Shown: positions 1 to 6,297, counted from the first letter of the stretch. The stretch: DNA of 9,539 nt from JAWPNA01 sp045402695 (GCA_045402695.1 JAWPNA010000472.1:1-9539); one strand, 5' to 3'. The notes: generated by a model from the letters alone, not told the origin. Translations and numbers: made by a program.

Positions 1-2
1 AC

Positions 3-659
3 GAGATCGGAGGACGCGGCAAGGATCTCTCACGCATCGTCTCGGTCGACGCCTCGATGGTCCATCCATTGATGGCCTCGGCCAGCTTCACGGCGCTATG
101 TGACGTGGAGATCCCGCTGCTCGGCCCGCGGGGCGCGGCGAGGCTCTTCGGCCCCCAGAAGGGGGCTAGCGAGGAACAGGTCGCGGAGCTTGAGCGCGGC
201 CTCGGCGTTCTCGAAGCGGCGCTGGCCGCACGGCAGCGCGGCGACAGCGGCTGGGCCGGCAAGCTGGCGGGAGCCGGTGCGGGCGGTGGGTTGGGCGCTG
301 GCGCCGCCGCCTTCCTGAATGCCTCCCTCAAACCTGGTGCGGTCTCCCTCATGGAGATGATGGGGTTTGCCGGGAAGCTGGCGGCTTGCAGCCTGGTAGT
401 AACAGGCGAGGGGTCTTTCGACTCCCAGAGCTTGTACGGCAAAGTCACGGGGGCGGTGCTGGACGCCGCCGCGAGGGCGGGAAAGCCGGTTGTGGTGGTG
501 GCCGGAAGCTGGGACGGGACTCTCCCAATTAAGTGCTCCTCTTCGGTACAAGTCCTTACAGGTCAAGATCTTCCCACCTGCCCCCATCGGATCGCAGCCG
601 CGGACCTGGCCGCTCTCGGTAGAGCCATCGTGCTTGGGGCTCGGACACGCTCCTCGTAA
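3..659 (+). CDS. glxK: Glycerate kinase, GlxK/GarK family (5' end outside window)
   Basis: This would phosphorylate D-glycerate with ATP, feeding glyoxylate or serine-derived carbon into lower glycolysis in the cytoplasm. The frame is open from base 3, so the gene begins outside the window; 218 residues of a family usually near 380 are visible. Family signatures are clear: LGPRGAARLFGPQKGA (visible residues about 40-55), a glycine-rich GAGAGGGLGAG (about 90-100) and TGEGSFDSQS (about 134-143), followed by GKV and a hydrophobic KPVVVVAGS strand. The last 45 residues or so, after AGSWDGT, match the family poorly: the usual 'FSI' strand and C-terminal helix are not obvious, though no frameshift is evident. 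It ends at TAA 657-659. The next gene is 738 bp away behind its own promoter, so the two are probably not coupled. The family assignment is firm; which glycerate isomer position is phosphorylated cannot be read from the sequence. Confidence 0.9.
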   Translation, partial: EIGGRGKDLSRIVSVDASMVHPLMASASFTALCDVEIPLLGPRGAARLFGPQKGASEEQVAELERGLGVLEAALAARQRGDSGWAGKLAGAGAGGGLGAGAAAFLNASLKPGAVSLMEMMGFAGKLAACSLVVTGEGSFDSQSLYGKVTGAVLDAAARAGKPVVVVAGSWDGTLPIKCSSSVQVLTGQDLPTCPHRIAAADLAALGRAIVLGARTRSS

Positions 660-819
660 ACTGGCGAACGATTCAACCCGTTGATAAGGTAGCCCTCGGA
701 CGGGAAGACAGCGTGAGCCGCGCGCCGCGAAGCCCCTGGATGTCAAGGCAGGCCGCGTGATTTGGGGCATTCACTGTAAGAGCCTCTGGCTCAAGCCGTT
801 AGCCGTGGGAACGGAGGCG
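660..819. other. Intergenic stretch after glycerate kinase, no gene seen
   Basis: No reading frame here has convincing coding character. Two nested pairings can be drawn, GCCTCT (782-787) with GGAGGC (813-818) enclosing GGCT (788-791) with AGCC (801-804). GGAGG (813-817) can alternatively pair with CCTCC (827-831). On the + strand the stem is followed by A residues, not T, so it does not look like an intrinsic terminator for the glycerate kinase. Confidence 0.45.
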
Positions 820-869
820 AAAAAAACCTCCAAGCACACCTTGACAGCCCCATGACAGCGGCGTATAGT
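820..869 (+). promoter_or_regulatory. Strong sigma70-type promoter with upstream A-tract, for rpoD-rho
   Basis: The -35 hexamer TTGACA (841-846, 6 of 6) and the -10 hexamer TATAGT (864-869, 5 of 6) are separated by exactly 17 bp. A run of seven A (820-826) sits about 50-57 bp before the expected start near 877, where a distal UP-element subsite would bind the RNA polymerase alpha C-terminal domain. This is the best promoter in the window. It points at rpoD, whose start codon lies about 520 nt downstream. That transcription continues into rpoD is inferred from orientation and the lack of an intervening gene. Confidence 0.75.
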
Positions 870-878
870 CACCGGCAA

Positions 879-1023
879 CTACAGGCACGTCAAGGCTTCG
901 CGGGGGCCGCGTCCGCGTCCAACCCCCTGGAGCAGTGGAATCGCGCAGGCCCGAACATCCCTTGTAGCGCATTGATTATCCCGGGACACGTGCGGCGGGA
1001 ATGGCCTGCTGGCCGGCAATCAG
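879..1023 (+). other. Possible folded 5' domain of the leader
   Basis: CTACA (879-883) can pair with TGTAG (963-967), enclosing a hairpin GCTTC (895-899) / GGAGC (929-933) continued by GGGGG (902-906) / CCCCC (923-927) with a 16-nt loop. A second unit follows: TTGATT (972-977) with AATCAG (1018-1023, one G-T pair), enclosing TCCCG (979-983) / CGGGA (996-1000) and GGCC / GGCC (1003-1006, 1011-1014). The pairings were found by eye in GC-rich DNA, so some may be chance. Confidence 0.3.
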
Positions 1024-1136
1024 GACGGAGGTAGAGCGCACGGGAGAACTGTACGAGGGCGCCGGGATTCTCAGCGGAGTTGAAACCCGAAGTCCTATCA
1101 GACGTTGAGAGAATCGGCGCGACCGCGACACGGCGG

Positions 1137-1171
1137 GGCGAGTGGATGATCGGCGCCACCGACATCTCGCC
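1137..1171 (+). other. Long bulged hairpin in the rpoD leader
   Basis: The 3' arm 1159-1171 is paired without interruption. It matches TCGG (1150-1153), GATG (1145-1148) and GGCGA (1137-1141) in the 5' arm, giving 13 base pairs with a 5-nt loop (CGCCA) and bulges of 1 and 3 nt on the 5' side only. This is the most extensive single stem in the leader. No T-run follows, so it is not an intrinsic terminator. Confidence 0.45.
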
Positions 1172-1194
1172 GAGGATGCCTGAGGCCCGTGTGA

Positions 1195-1213
1195 AGTTTG
1201 GTCCCGTCAAACT
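1195..1213 (+). other. Short perfect inverted repeat in the leader
   Basis: AGTTTG (1195-1200) and CAAACT (1208-1213) are perfect reverse complements around a 7-nt spacer GTCCCGT. It could be a small RNA hairpin or a protein-binding palindrome. No T-run follows. Confidence 0.3.
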
Positions 1214-1246
1214 CCGATGCTTGAGAGCACCGACAGTCGAGGGATT

Positions 1247-1310
1247 CTCTTCTTTCTCATTCTCTAATCAGCCGGTTCCTCTGACCCGAGCAGCCCAGAG
1301 TCCGCCTCCC
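1247..1310 (+). promoter_or_regulatory. C-rich, G-poor rut-like stretch
   Basis: By count these 64 nt hold 27 C and only 10 G, and begin with an almost pure pyrimidine run (1245-1265, one A). Such C-over-G stretches with many YC dinucleotides are typical of Rho utilization sites. In E. coli, rho controls itself through Rho-dependent termination in its leader. Here the stretch lies about 370-430 nt into the presumed rpoD-rho leader. Its role is inferred. Confidence 0.3.
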
Positions 1311-1393
1311 AGGATCCAGGCGGGAGCAACACGCGAGGCAGGGACCGGGGGCAGCCTGCAAGGCTTCGATGCCTGCGGGGCTACATGGGAGGC
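1301..1393 (+). promoter_or_regulatory. Possible anti-Shine-Dalgarno switch before rpoD
   Basis: GCCTCCCA (1304-1311) is the perfect reverse complement of TGGGAGGC (1386-1393), which contains the rpoD ribosome binding site. The same upstream segment can instead form a local hairpin, CCGCCT (1302-1307) with AGGCGG (1318-1323) plus a flanking T-G pair and a 10-nt loop. The two folds exclude each other: the local hairpin would leave the binding site free, the long-range stem would hide it. Regulation by this route is an inference. Confidence 0.4.
1387..1392 (+). promoter_or_regulatory. Shine-Dalgarno site of rpoD
   Basis: GGGAGG lies 5 nt before the ATG at 1398 and decides that start over the in-frame ATG at 1422, which has no comparable site. 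Confidence 0.75.
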
Positions 1394-1397
1394 ATGA

Positions 1398-3011
1398 ATG
1401 AAGACGGGCAATCCGGTTCTGATGAACCGGAAACGGAAGGTGAATGAAGTGGACAAGCACGATCTCGATCTGAACGAGGACGGTTGGGGTCGCGGCCCCT
1501 GGCCGGCGGATGTCCAGCCTCGATCCGCTCCGGTGCCGGGTGTGGACAATCCGGCGCTGCGCGGGGAGCTGACCTTCGACGATGCACCGCCGTTCGAGGG
1601 CACGTTCATCGATCGCGAAGCGTCCGACACCTTGGACCCCGTGGAGACTCCCGAGGTCGCCGAGACCGTGGACGCCACCGAGGCGCATGAAGGCGCCGAG
1701 GAGGCGGTTGTGGAGGCGCCTGCCGACGCGCACGAGACCCAGCAGGAGAAGGAGCCCGAGAAGGCCGACGACGATCGCCAGGCCGGACTGCTCTCGATCT
1801 ACTTCCGCGACATGAGTGCCTCCTCGCTCTTGACGAAAGAGCGCGAGGTGGAGTTGGCGAAGCGGATGGAGCTGGGCAAGAAACAGCTTGACTTCGTGAT
1901 CCGCAAGACGCTGTCTCTGTGGAAGAAGCTTGTCCCCGTGGATGTGAACAACACCTACGTCAGGGGCGAGATTCCCCGGCAGCACCTGGACCGCTTCGTG
2001 AACCGCTTGGCCACGGACGCCCGCCGGATCCGGGAGATCGAGGAGGAGATTCGTTCGCTGAGGCTCAGAGCCGGCCTGCGCGTGGAGGGCGTGCCCGCCG
2101 CCTCAAGGAACTCGCCCCGCCGCGGCGCCCGCAAGAAGGTGATCAGCAGGCCGCGGATGGAGAAGATCCAGACGCGGATACAGGGGCTGCGCAACGAGAC
2201 CCGCCGCGCCTCCCGCGACGCCGGGATGACCGCCGAGCAGCTAAAGGAGCGGGCCAAGCAGGCCGTGGACGCCCGCGACCTGCTGGATCACGCCCGTGAA
2301 GACATGATTCGCGCCAATCTGCGGCTGGTGGTCTTTATCGCCAAGCGGTACGTCAACCAGGGTCTCTCCCTGATGGACCTGATCCAGGAGGGGAACCTGG
2401 GCCTGATGAAGGCGGTCGAGAAGTTCGAGTACCGCCGCGGCTACAAGTTCTCCACCTATGCGTTCTGGTGGATCAAGCAGGCGATGGATCGGGCGATCGC
2501 GGACAAATCGCGCATCATCCGGATCCCAGTGCACATGAACGAGAAGTATAAGAAGGTATCCGACGCGGTGCGCGAGCTCACCAAGGCGATGGGCCGCGAG
2601 CCTTCCTCGAAGGAGATCGCGCGCAAGATGCACATGCCAGTGGCCAAGATCAAAGAGATCCTGGAGCTGGTGAAGGACCCGATCTTCTTCGAGAGGAACA
2701 CCGAGGATGACGAGGGCGGCGGGCTGCTGCGATTCGTCTCCGACGATAAGGTGGAGTCGCCCTTCGAGCAGGCCGTCAACCGGGACCTCACGGAGAAGAT
2801 CCAAGAGGCGCTCAAGACTCTCTCCGACAAGGAGGAGAGGGTGATCCGGATGCGGTTCGGCATCGGGGAGAAGCACAACTACACACTGGAGGAGGTGGGC
2901 CGCGTGATGCAGCTCACCCGCGAGCGGATCCGGCAGATCGAGTCCAAGGCGCTCAAGAAGCTCCAGCACCCGCTGAAGTCCAAGAAGCTGCGGGAGTTTC
3001 TGAGCACCTGA
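1398..3011 (+). CDS. rpoD: RNA polymerase primary sigma factor RpoD (sigma70 family)
   Basis: This 537-residue protein directs RNA polymerase to housekeeping promoters. Residues 1-126 are variable and rich in D/E (about 72-126), occupying the place of region 1.1 without obvious similarity. Region 1.2 is at 127-170, followed by a basic, helical non-conserved segment (about 171-290). Region 2 (295-380) contains NLRLVVFIAKRY, DLIQEGNLGLMKAVEKFEYRRGYKFSTY and IRIPVHM. Region 3 follows to about 455. Region 4 (465-537) ends in YTLEEVGRVMQLTRERIRQIE with the -35-reading helix intact. The -10-reading helix is unusual: aligned to E. coli sigma70, Q437 is kept (Q361) but T432, R436 and T440 are F356, K360 and D364; RpoS has an acidic residue at the last position too. 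The sigma finger is also altered (RNTEDDEGGG, 433-442). rho follows 71 bp later on the same strand. I call it the primary sigma because of regions 1.2 and 4.2 and the neighbouring rho; a second-copy group 2 sigma is the alternative. Confidence 0.93.
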   Translation: MKTGNPVLMNRKRKVNEVDKHDLDLNEDGWGRGPWPADVQPRSAPVPGVDNPALRGELTFDDAPPFEGTFIDREASDTLDPVETPEVAETVDATEAHEGAEEAVVEAPADAHETQQEKEPEKADDDRQAGLLSIYFRDMSASSLLTKEREVELAKRMELGKKQLDFVIRKTLSLWKKLVPVDVNNTYVRGEIPRQHLDRFVNRLATDARRIREIEEEIRSLRLRAGLRVEGVPAASRNSPRRGARKKVISRPRMEKIQTRIQGLRNETRRASRDAGMTAEQLKERAKQAVDARDLLDHAREDMIRANLRLVVFIAKRYVNQGLSLMDLIQEGNLGLMKAVEKFEYRRGYKFSTYAFWWIKQAMDRAIADKSRIIRIPVHMNEKYKKVSDAVRELTKAMGREPSSKEIARKMHMPVAKIKEILELVKDPIFFERNTEDDEGGGLLRFVSDDKVESPFEQAVNRDLTEKIQEALKTLSDKEERVIRMRFGIGEKHNYTLEEVGRVMQLTRERIRQIESKALKKLQHPLKSKKLREFLST

Positions 3012-3049
3012 CGCAGCGAGCCCGATCCATGAATGGAAGAAGGAACAGG

Positions 3050-3069
3050 GGTCCAAGGGAGCTGGGACC
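3050..3069 (+). other. Small hairpin before rho presenting a purine-rich loop
   Basis: GGTCC (3050-3054) and GGACC (3065-3069) pair around a 10-nt loop AAGGGAGCTG that contains an AGGGAG resembling a ribosome binding site. It lies 21 nt before the ATG at 3083, too far for normal spacing. It may matter for rho translation or be chance. Confidence 0.25.
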
Positions 3070-3082
3070 AGGCAAGATCGCT

Positions 3083-4450
3083 ATGGCGGAGCCGCCGGCC
3101 ACGGCGGCTCCCCTTGTTCCCAACGCCCCCAACGCCCCCAACGCCCCGCACTCACCCCCGGCCCAGCAGCACGAAGGCAAGACCACCTACACGCTCCAGC
3201 ATCTCAAGCAGGCTTCGGCCGCGGACCTCGTCCACATCGCCAAGGCCCTCGAGATCCCCGGGGCCACCGGGGTCAAGAAGCACGACCTGGTGTTCCAGAT
3301 TCTGAAGCACCAGACCGAGAAGAGCGGTTTCATTTTCCTGGAAGGCGTGCTGGAAGTCCTGCCCGACGGGTTCGGTTTCCTGCGGGCTCCGGAGAACAAC
3401 TACCTGCCCGGCCCGGAGGACGTGTACGTCTCGCCCTCGCAGATACAGAAGTTCGACTTGCGGACAGGCGACACCATCTCGGGCCAGATCCGACCGCCCA
3501 ACGAGGGGGAGCGCTACTTCGCCCTGCTGAAAGTCGAGGCGGTGAATTTCGAGCCCCCGGAGAAGGCGCGCGCACGGATCTTCTTCGACAACCTCACGCC
3601 TCTGTACCCCAACGAAAAGCTCCGCCTCGAGGGGGCGCCCGAGAACCTCAGCGGGCGCGTGATGGACCTGCTCGTGCCGATCGGGAAGGGACAGCGGGCC
3701 CTGATCGTCGCACCGCCGCGGACCGGCAAGACGATGCTCCTGCAGGCGATCGCGAACTCGATCACCATGAACCACGCCGAGGTGATCCTCATCGTTTTGC
3801 TAATCGACGAGCGTCCCGAGGAAGTCACCGACATGGAGCGCACCGTGGACGGAGAAGTGATCTCCTCCACGTTCGATGAGCCGGCCACGCAGCACGTGCA
3901 CGTCGCCGACATGGTGATCGAGAAGGCGAAGAGGCTCGTGGAGTACGGGAAGGACGTCGTGATCCTGCTCGACAGCGTCACGAGACTGGCGAGAGCCTAC
4001 AACGCAGTCTCGCCCCCCTCGGGTAAGGTGCTCTCCGGCGGCATCGACGCCAACGCCCTGCAGAAGCCCAAACGGTTTTTCGGGGCGGCGCGCTGCGTCG
4101 AGGAGGGCGGCAGCCTCACGATCGTGGCCACCGCGCTCATCGACACAGGCAGCCGCATGGACGACGTTATCTTCGAGGAGTTCAAGGGCACCGGCAACAT
4201 GGAGCTGCACCTGGATCGGGCGCTGGTGGACCGCCGCGTATTTCCGGCCATAGATATCACCCGCTCGGGCACCCGCAAGGAGGAGCTGCTGCTCACGCGC
4301 GAAGAGTTGAACAAGATCTGGATCCTGCGCAAGGTGCTCAACCAGCTCTCGCCGGTGGAGGCAATGGAACTGCTGCTCGACAAGATGGGGACCACCAAGT
4401 CCAACGGCGAGTTCCTCAAGCTGATGGTGGAGTCCTCGCGCGTCGCCTGA
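3083..4450 (+). CDS. rho: Transcription termination factor Rho
   Basis: Rho is a hexameric RNA-dependent ATPase/helicase that binds C-rich nascent RNA and ends transcription. The 455 residues show an Ala/Pro N-terminal extension (1-30), the helical N-terminal domain (36-80), the cold-shock-like primary RNA site with DGFGFLR (95-101), Walker A APPRTGKT (210-217), DERPEEVTDM, Walker B VVILLD (292-297), the Q-loop GGIDANALQKPKRFF (319-333), the secondary-site segment TGSRMDDVIFEEFKGTGNMEL, and RSGTR with the arginine finger (R398). Position R213 is lysine (K181) in E. coli, the residue of the bicyclomycin pocket. The start is uncertain: the frame is open to an ATG at 3029, but codons 3029-3082 (AGA, AGG, GGA, CCA, AAT) are unlike the GC-rich codons that begin at 3083, and neither start has a good Shine-Dalgarno site. 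Probably cotranscribed with rpoD. Identity is certain. Confidence 0.95.
   Translation: MAEPPATAAPLVPNAPNAPNAPHSPPAQQHEGKTTYTLQHLKQASAADLVHIAKALEIPGATGVKKHDLVFQILKHQTEKSGFIFLEGVLEVLPDGFGFLRAPENNYLPGPEDVYVSPSQIQKFDLRTGDTISGQIRPPNEGERYFALLKVEAVNFEPPEKARARIFFDNLTPLYPNEKLRLEGAPENLSGRVMDLLVPIGKGQRALIVAPPRTGKTMLLQAIANSITMNHAEVILIVLLIDERPEEVTDMERTVDGEVISSTFDEPATQHVHVADMVIEKAKRLVEYGKDVVILLDSVTRLARAYNAVSPPSGKVLSGGIDANALQKPKRFFGAARCVEEGGSLTIVATALIDTGSRMDDVIFEEFKGTGNMELHLDRALVDRRVFPAIDITRSGTRKEELLLTREELNKIWILRKVLNQLSPVEAMELLLDKMGTTKSNGEFLKLMVESSRVA
3119..3145 (+). repeat. Three tandem 9-bp units in rho
   Basis: CCCAACGCC occurs three times head to tail, in frame, encoding PNAPNAPNA in the N-terminal extension of Rho. 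Such a tract can gain or lose units by slippage without breaking the frame. Confidence 0.9.
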
Positions 4451-4495
4451 TCCTCGGCGCATCGCAACCCGCCGATCTTGTTGATCAGATCCCTA

Positions 4496-4518
4496 TGAGT
4501 CTCAGGACTTCAGACTCA
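4496..4518. terminator. Hairpin between convergent rho and DUF885 peptidase genes
   Basis: TGAGTCT (4496-4502) and AGACTCA (4512-4518) are perfect reverse complements with a 9-nt spacer. The element sits between the rho stop (4450, + strand) and the peptidase stop (4525, - strand). No T-run follows on either strand, so it is not a classical intrinsic terminator; it may protect 3' ends or mark a Rho-dependent end. Confidence 0.35.
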
Positions 4519-4524
4519 GCATGT

Positions 4525-6297
4525 CTACGCCAGCATCAGACGGCGCACGGCGCGCGGCGGGATGGTGCCGTACGAGAGGAGTCTCTCGTTGAACTCCTTG
4601 AGTACGAACGCCGGGCCGACTGCCTGCCTGTAGCTCTCCATCAGATCCGAAAGCTCCAGGAAACCCACGAAGTAGGTCGAGAGCTGGGTCGAGGACACTT
4701 TGGCGCGGCGCAGCTTGCCGAGCGCCTCCGTCTCCTCCTGGAATCCGAAGCGCCGCATCAGTGTGAGCGCCCACTGGTCAGTTTCCACTTCGTCGCCGCC
4801 GCCGGTGTGCAGCCTGGAGTCCAGGATCGCGTTGATGGGCGACCTCAGGTTCATCTTCTTGTGGATGAGCAGGGCTTCGGGCTCGGCGGCAGCGTACCCC
4901 GCGCCGAACATCTGCTCCTCGCAGAGAACGGCCCATCCCTCGGCGAACGTGCCGCTGCTGAAGACCTTCTTGTAGATGGAGGCGATGGGGGAGTTCAGCG
5001 CGTAGTAGAACTGGACATAGTGGCCCGGGAAAGCCTCGTGGATCGACAGGTTCTGCAGGCCGTAATCGTTGTACTCGCGGAGGTATGAGGCGACGCGGTG
5101 CGCATCCGTAGCCTCGTCGCCCGACTTCGGAATGGAGGAGATCCAGTACGACTTCTTCAGGTGGGGCTCGAACGCCGGCGCCGGATTGAAGAACGCCACC
5201 GCCATTCCGTCCAGAAACGCGGGCGTGCGCTCGATGACGAAGTTGTCCGACTCAGGCGGCAGGGTGATGAGGTCGGCCTCGCGGATGAAGTCCTTGATCT
5301 TCCCGATCCATCCGCGGCAGTCCTCGAGCATGCGATCCGGCGTCGAGTGGCGTTTGGAGACCTCCCCGATCACCTCCGTCACCACGGCGTTGACGAGATC
5401 GTCACCGGTCTCGGCGTGATGATGGCCCGGGAAGAACGATTCATGCAGCGGCCGCGCCAGCTCGAGCATCTCGCGCCGCTCCTTCTGGAGGTAGTCCCAG
5501 GCCCTCTGCTGGATCTCCTCCGGGGTCAGATCGCTTTGCAAGGAGAGATGGAGCTTCCGGCTCCAGAGCTCCTTCCCCAGGCGCCAGTCACCCGTGGAGC
5601 GCTCCTTCAGGTCCGTCTCGAGGAACCGCTGGTAGTCGCGCAACGCCGCCAGCGCGCGCGGCTGCGCCTTCTCGAACTCCGCCTTCAAGCCCGGGTGGCC
5701 GGCGAACAGCGGCGGCAGCACCTGCTCGACGAAGGCGATGTTGCCTGGGTTCTGCTCGATGATGAACTGCGTCAGCACGCGGGCGGGGTGCTTGAGGTTC
5801 TTTCTGGCCGCCGCCAGGAAATCCGGCAGCTCCCTCATCCGGCAGATCAGCGCTTCGAGCCGCGCGGGCCAGTCGAGTGAGCCAGGCTCCAGGATCGTCA
5901 GGTACAGCGTCCCGTAGCCGATGATGTCGTTGTAGAGCTGCGGGTCGTTCTCGTGGGGCTTCAGCTCCCTGATGCCGAAGAGGCCGGACTCGATGTCGGT
6001 GGCGATGAGATCCAGATCGATGGCCGCCCCCACGCTAAGCGCGGAGCGGTCCACGGAGGCGAACCGGCGCCGTGCCTCCTCGTAGAACGAGAGCTTCTCA
6101 GCGAGCCCCTCGGGGCTCATGTCGTCCATCAGGTGATCGAACTTGTGAAAGCCGAGGTAGGTTGCGGCATAGGGGTTCAGGCGCATCATTGCCTCGAGGT
6201 ACCACTCGGCGATGGCATAGAACCTCTGATCCGCCGGATTGCCCGTGGCGGGCCTCGGAATCGACTGACTGTATGGCGGACGGTCTTGCGCTCTCAC
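4525..6297 (-). CDS. DUF885 family zinc metallopeptidase
   Basis: A 590-residue protein of the DUF885 family (PF05960), a metallopeptidase-like family of mostly undefined substrate. An N-terminal segment typical of the family, with 'LNPYAATYLGFHKFDH' (about 40-55), is followed by a long helical middle. The core HEAFPGH is at 420-426 (H420, E421, H426) and AEGWA at 452-456 contains the likely third metal ligand E453. I chose the GTG at 6297 because GGGAG lies 8 nt upstream (6306-6310); the frame stays open farther, but an earlier start would lie inside the tRNA gene. From this start the N-terminus (RAQDRPPYSQSIPRP) is hydrophilic with no signal peptide, suggesting a cytoplasmic enzyme, although relatives are often exported. 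It lies 23 nt beyond the tRNA-Ser 3' end and may be read through from the tRNA promoter. The fold and metal site are well supported; the substrate is unknown. Confidence 0.9.
   Translation of the reverse strand: MRAQDRPPYSQSIPRPATGNPADQRFYAIAEWYLEAMMRLNPYAATYLGFHKFDHLMDDMSPEGLAEKLSFYEEARRRFASVDRSALSVGAAIDLDLIATDIESGLFGIRELKPHENDPQLYNDIIGYGTLYLTILEPGSLDWPARLEALICRMRELPDFLAAARKNLKHPARVLTQFIIEQNPGNIAFVEQVLPPLFAGHPGLKAEFEKAQPRALAALRDYQRFLETDLKERSTGDWRLGKELWSRKLHLSLQSDLTPEEIQQRAWDYLQKERREMLELARPLHESFFPGHHHAETGDDLVNAVVTEVIGEVSKRHSTPDRMLEDCRGWIGKIKDFIREADLITLPPESDNFVIERTPAFLDGMAVAFFNPAPAFEPHLKKSYWISSIPKSGDEATDAHRVASYLREYNDYGLQNLSIHEAFPGHYVQFYYALNSPIASIYKKVFSSGTFAEGWAVLCEEQMFGAGYAAAEPEALLIHKKMNLRSPINAILDSRLHTGGGDEVETDQWALTLMRRFGFQEETEALGKLRRAKVSSTQLSTYFVGFLELSDLMESYRQAVGPAFVLKEFNERLLSYGTIPPRAVRRLMLA

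Larger units (their letters stand above)
877..1397 (+). promoter_or_regulatory. Long structured 5' leader of the rpoD-rho transcript
   Basis: From the predicted start near 877 to the rpoD ATG there are about 520 nt without a convincing gene. Several stems, a pyrimidine-rich run and an anti-Shine-Dalgarno complement are described separately. It does not show the conserved sequences of tmRNA, RNase P RNA or SRP RNA, and I do not recognise it as 6S RNA or a known riboswitch class. It could be one regulatory leader, or a small RNA (roughly 877-1030) followed by a second, unseen rpoD promoter. Function is inferred from position and pairing only. Confidence 0.45.

Noticed and set aside
782..831. 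Hairpin with an A-run as an intrinsic terminator
   Set aside because: The run is A on the + strand; it would act only on the minus strand, where no gene ends here. Its place before the -35 fits an UP element better.
877..1060. 6S RNA, tmRNA, RNase P RNA or SRP RNA just after the strong promoter
   Set aside because: No end-to-end rod with a central bubble, no tRNA-like ends, no conserved RNase P or SRP core sequences could be found.
1001..1108. Short frame of 35 codons (MACWPAIRTEVER...) in the leader
   Set aside because: The GGGA before the ATG directly abuts it with no spacing, and nothing in the peptide suggests attenuation, such as a run of one amino acid.
890..1210. Minus-strand frame of 106 codons opposite the leader
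   Set aside because: No promoter, ribosome site or recognisable family; it is explained by the lack of stops in GC-rich DNA.
1080..1397. A 105-codon frame starting at TTG whose stop directly abuts the rpoD ATG, a possible leader peptide
   Set aside because: Third codon positions are rich in A/T compared with the flanking genes, there is no ribosome site, no recognisable protein family, and it covers the leader hairpins.
2241..3056. Long minus-strand frame opposite rpoD (271 codons)
   Set aside because: The + strand encodes an unmistakable sigma factor; the antisense product is Leu/His/Asp-rich, as expected of the mirror frame.
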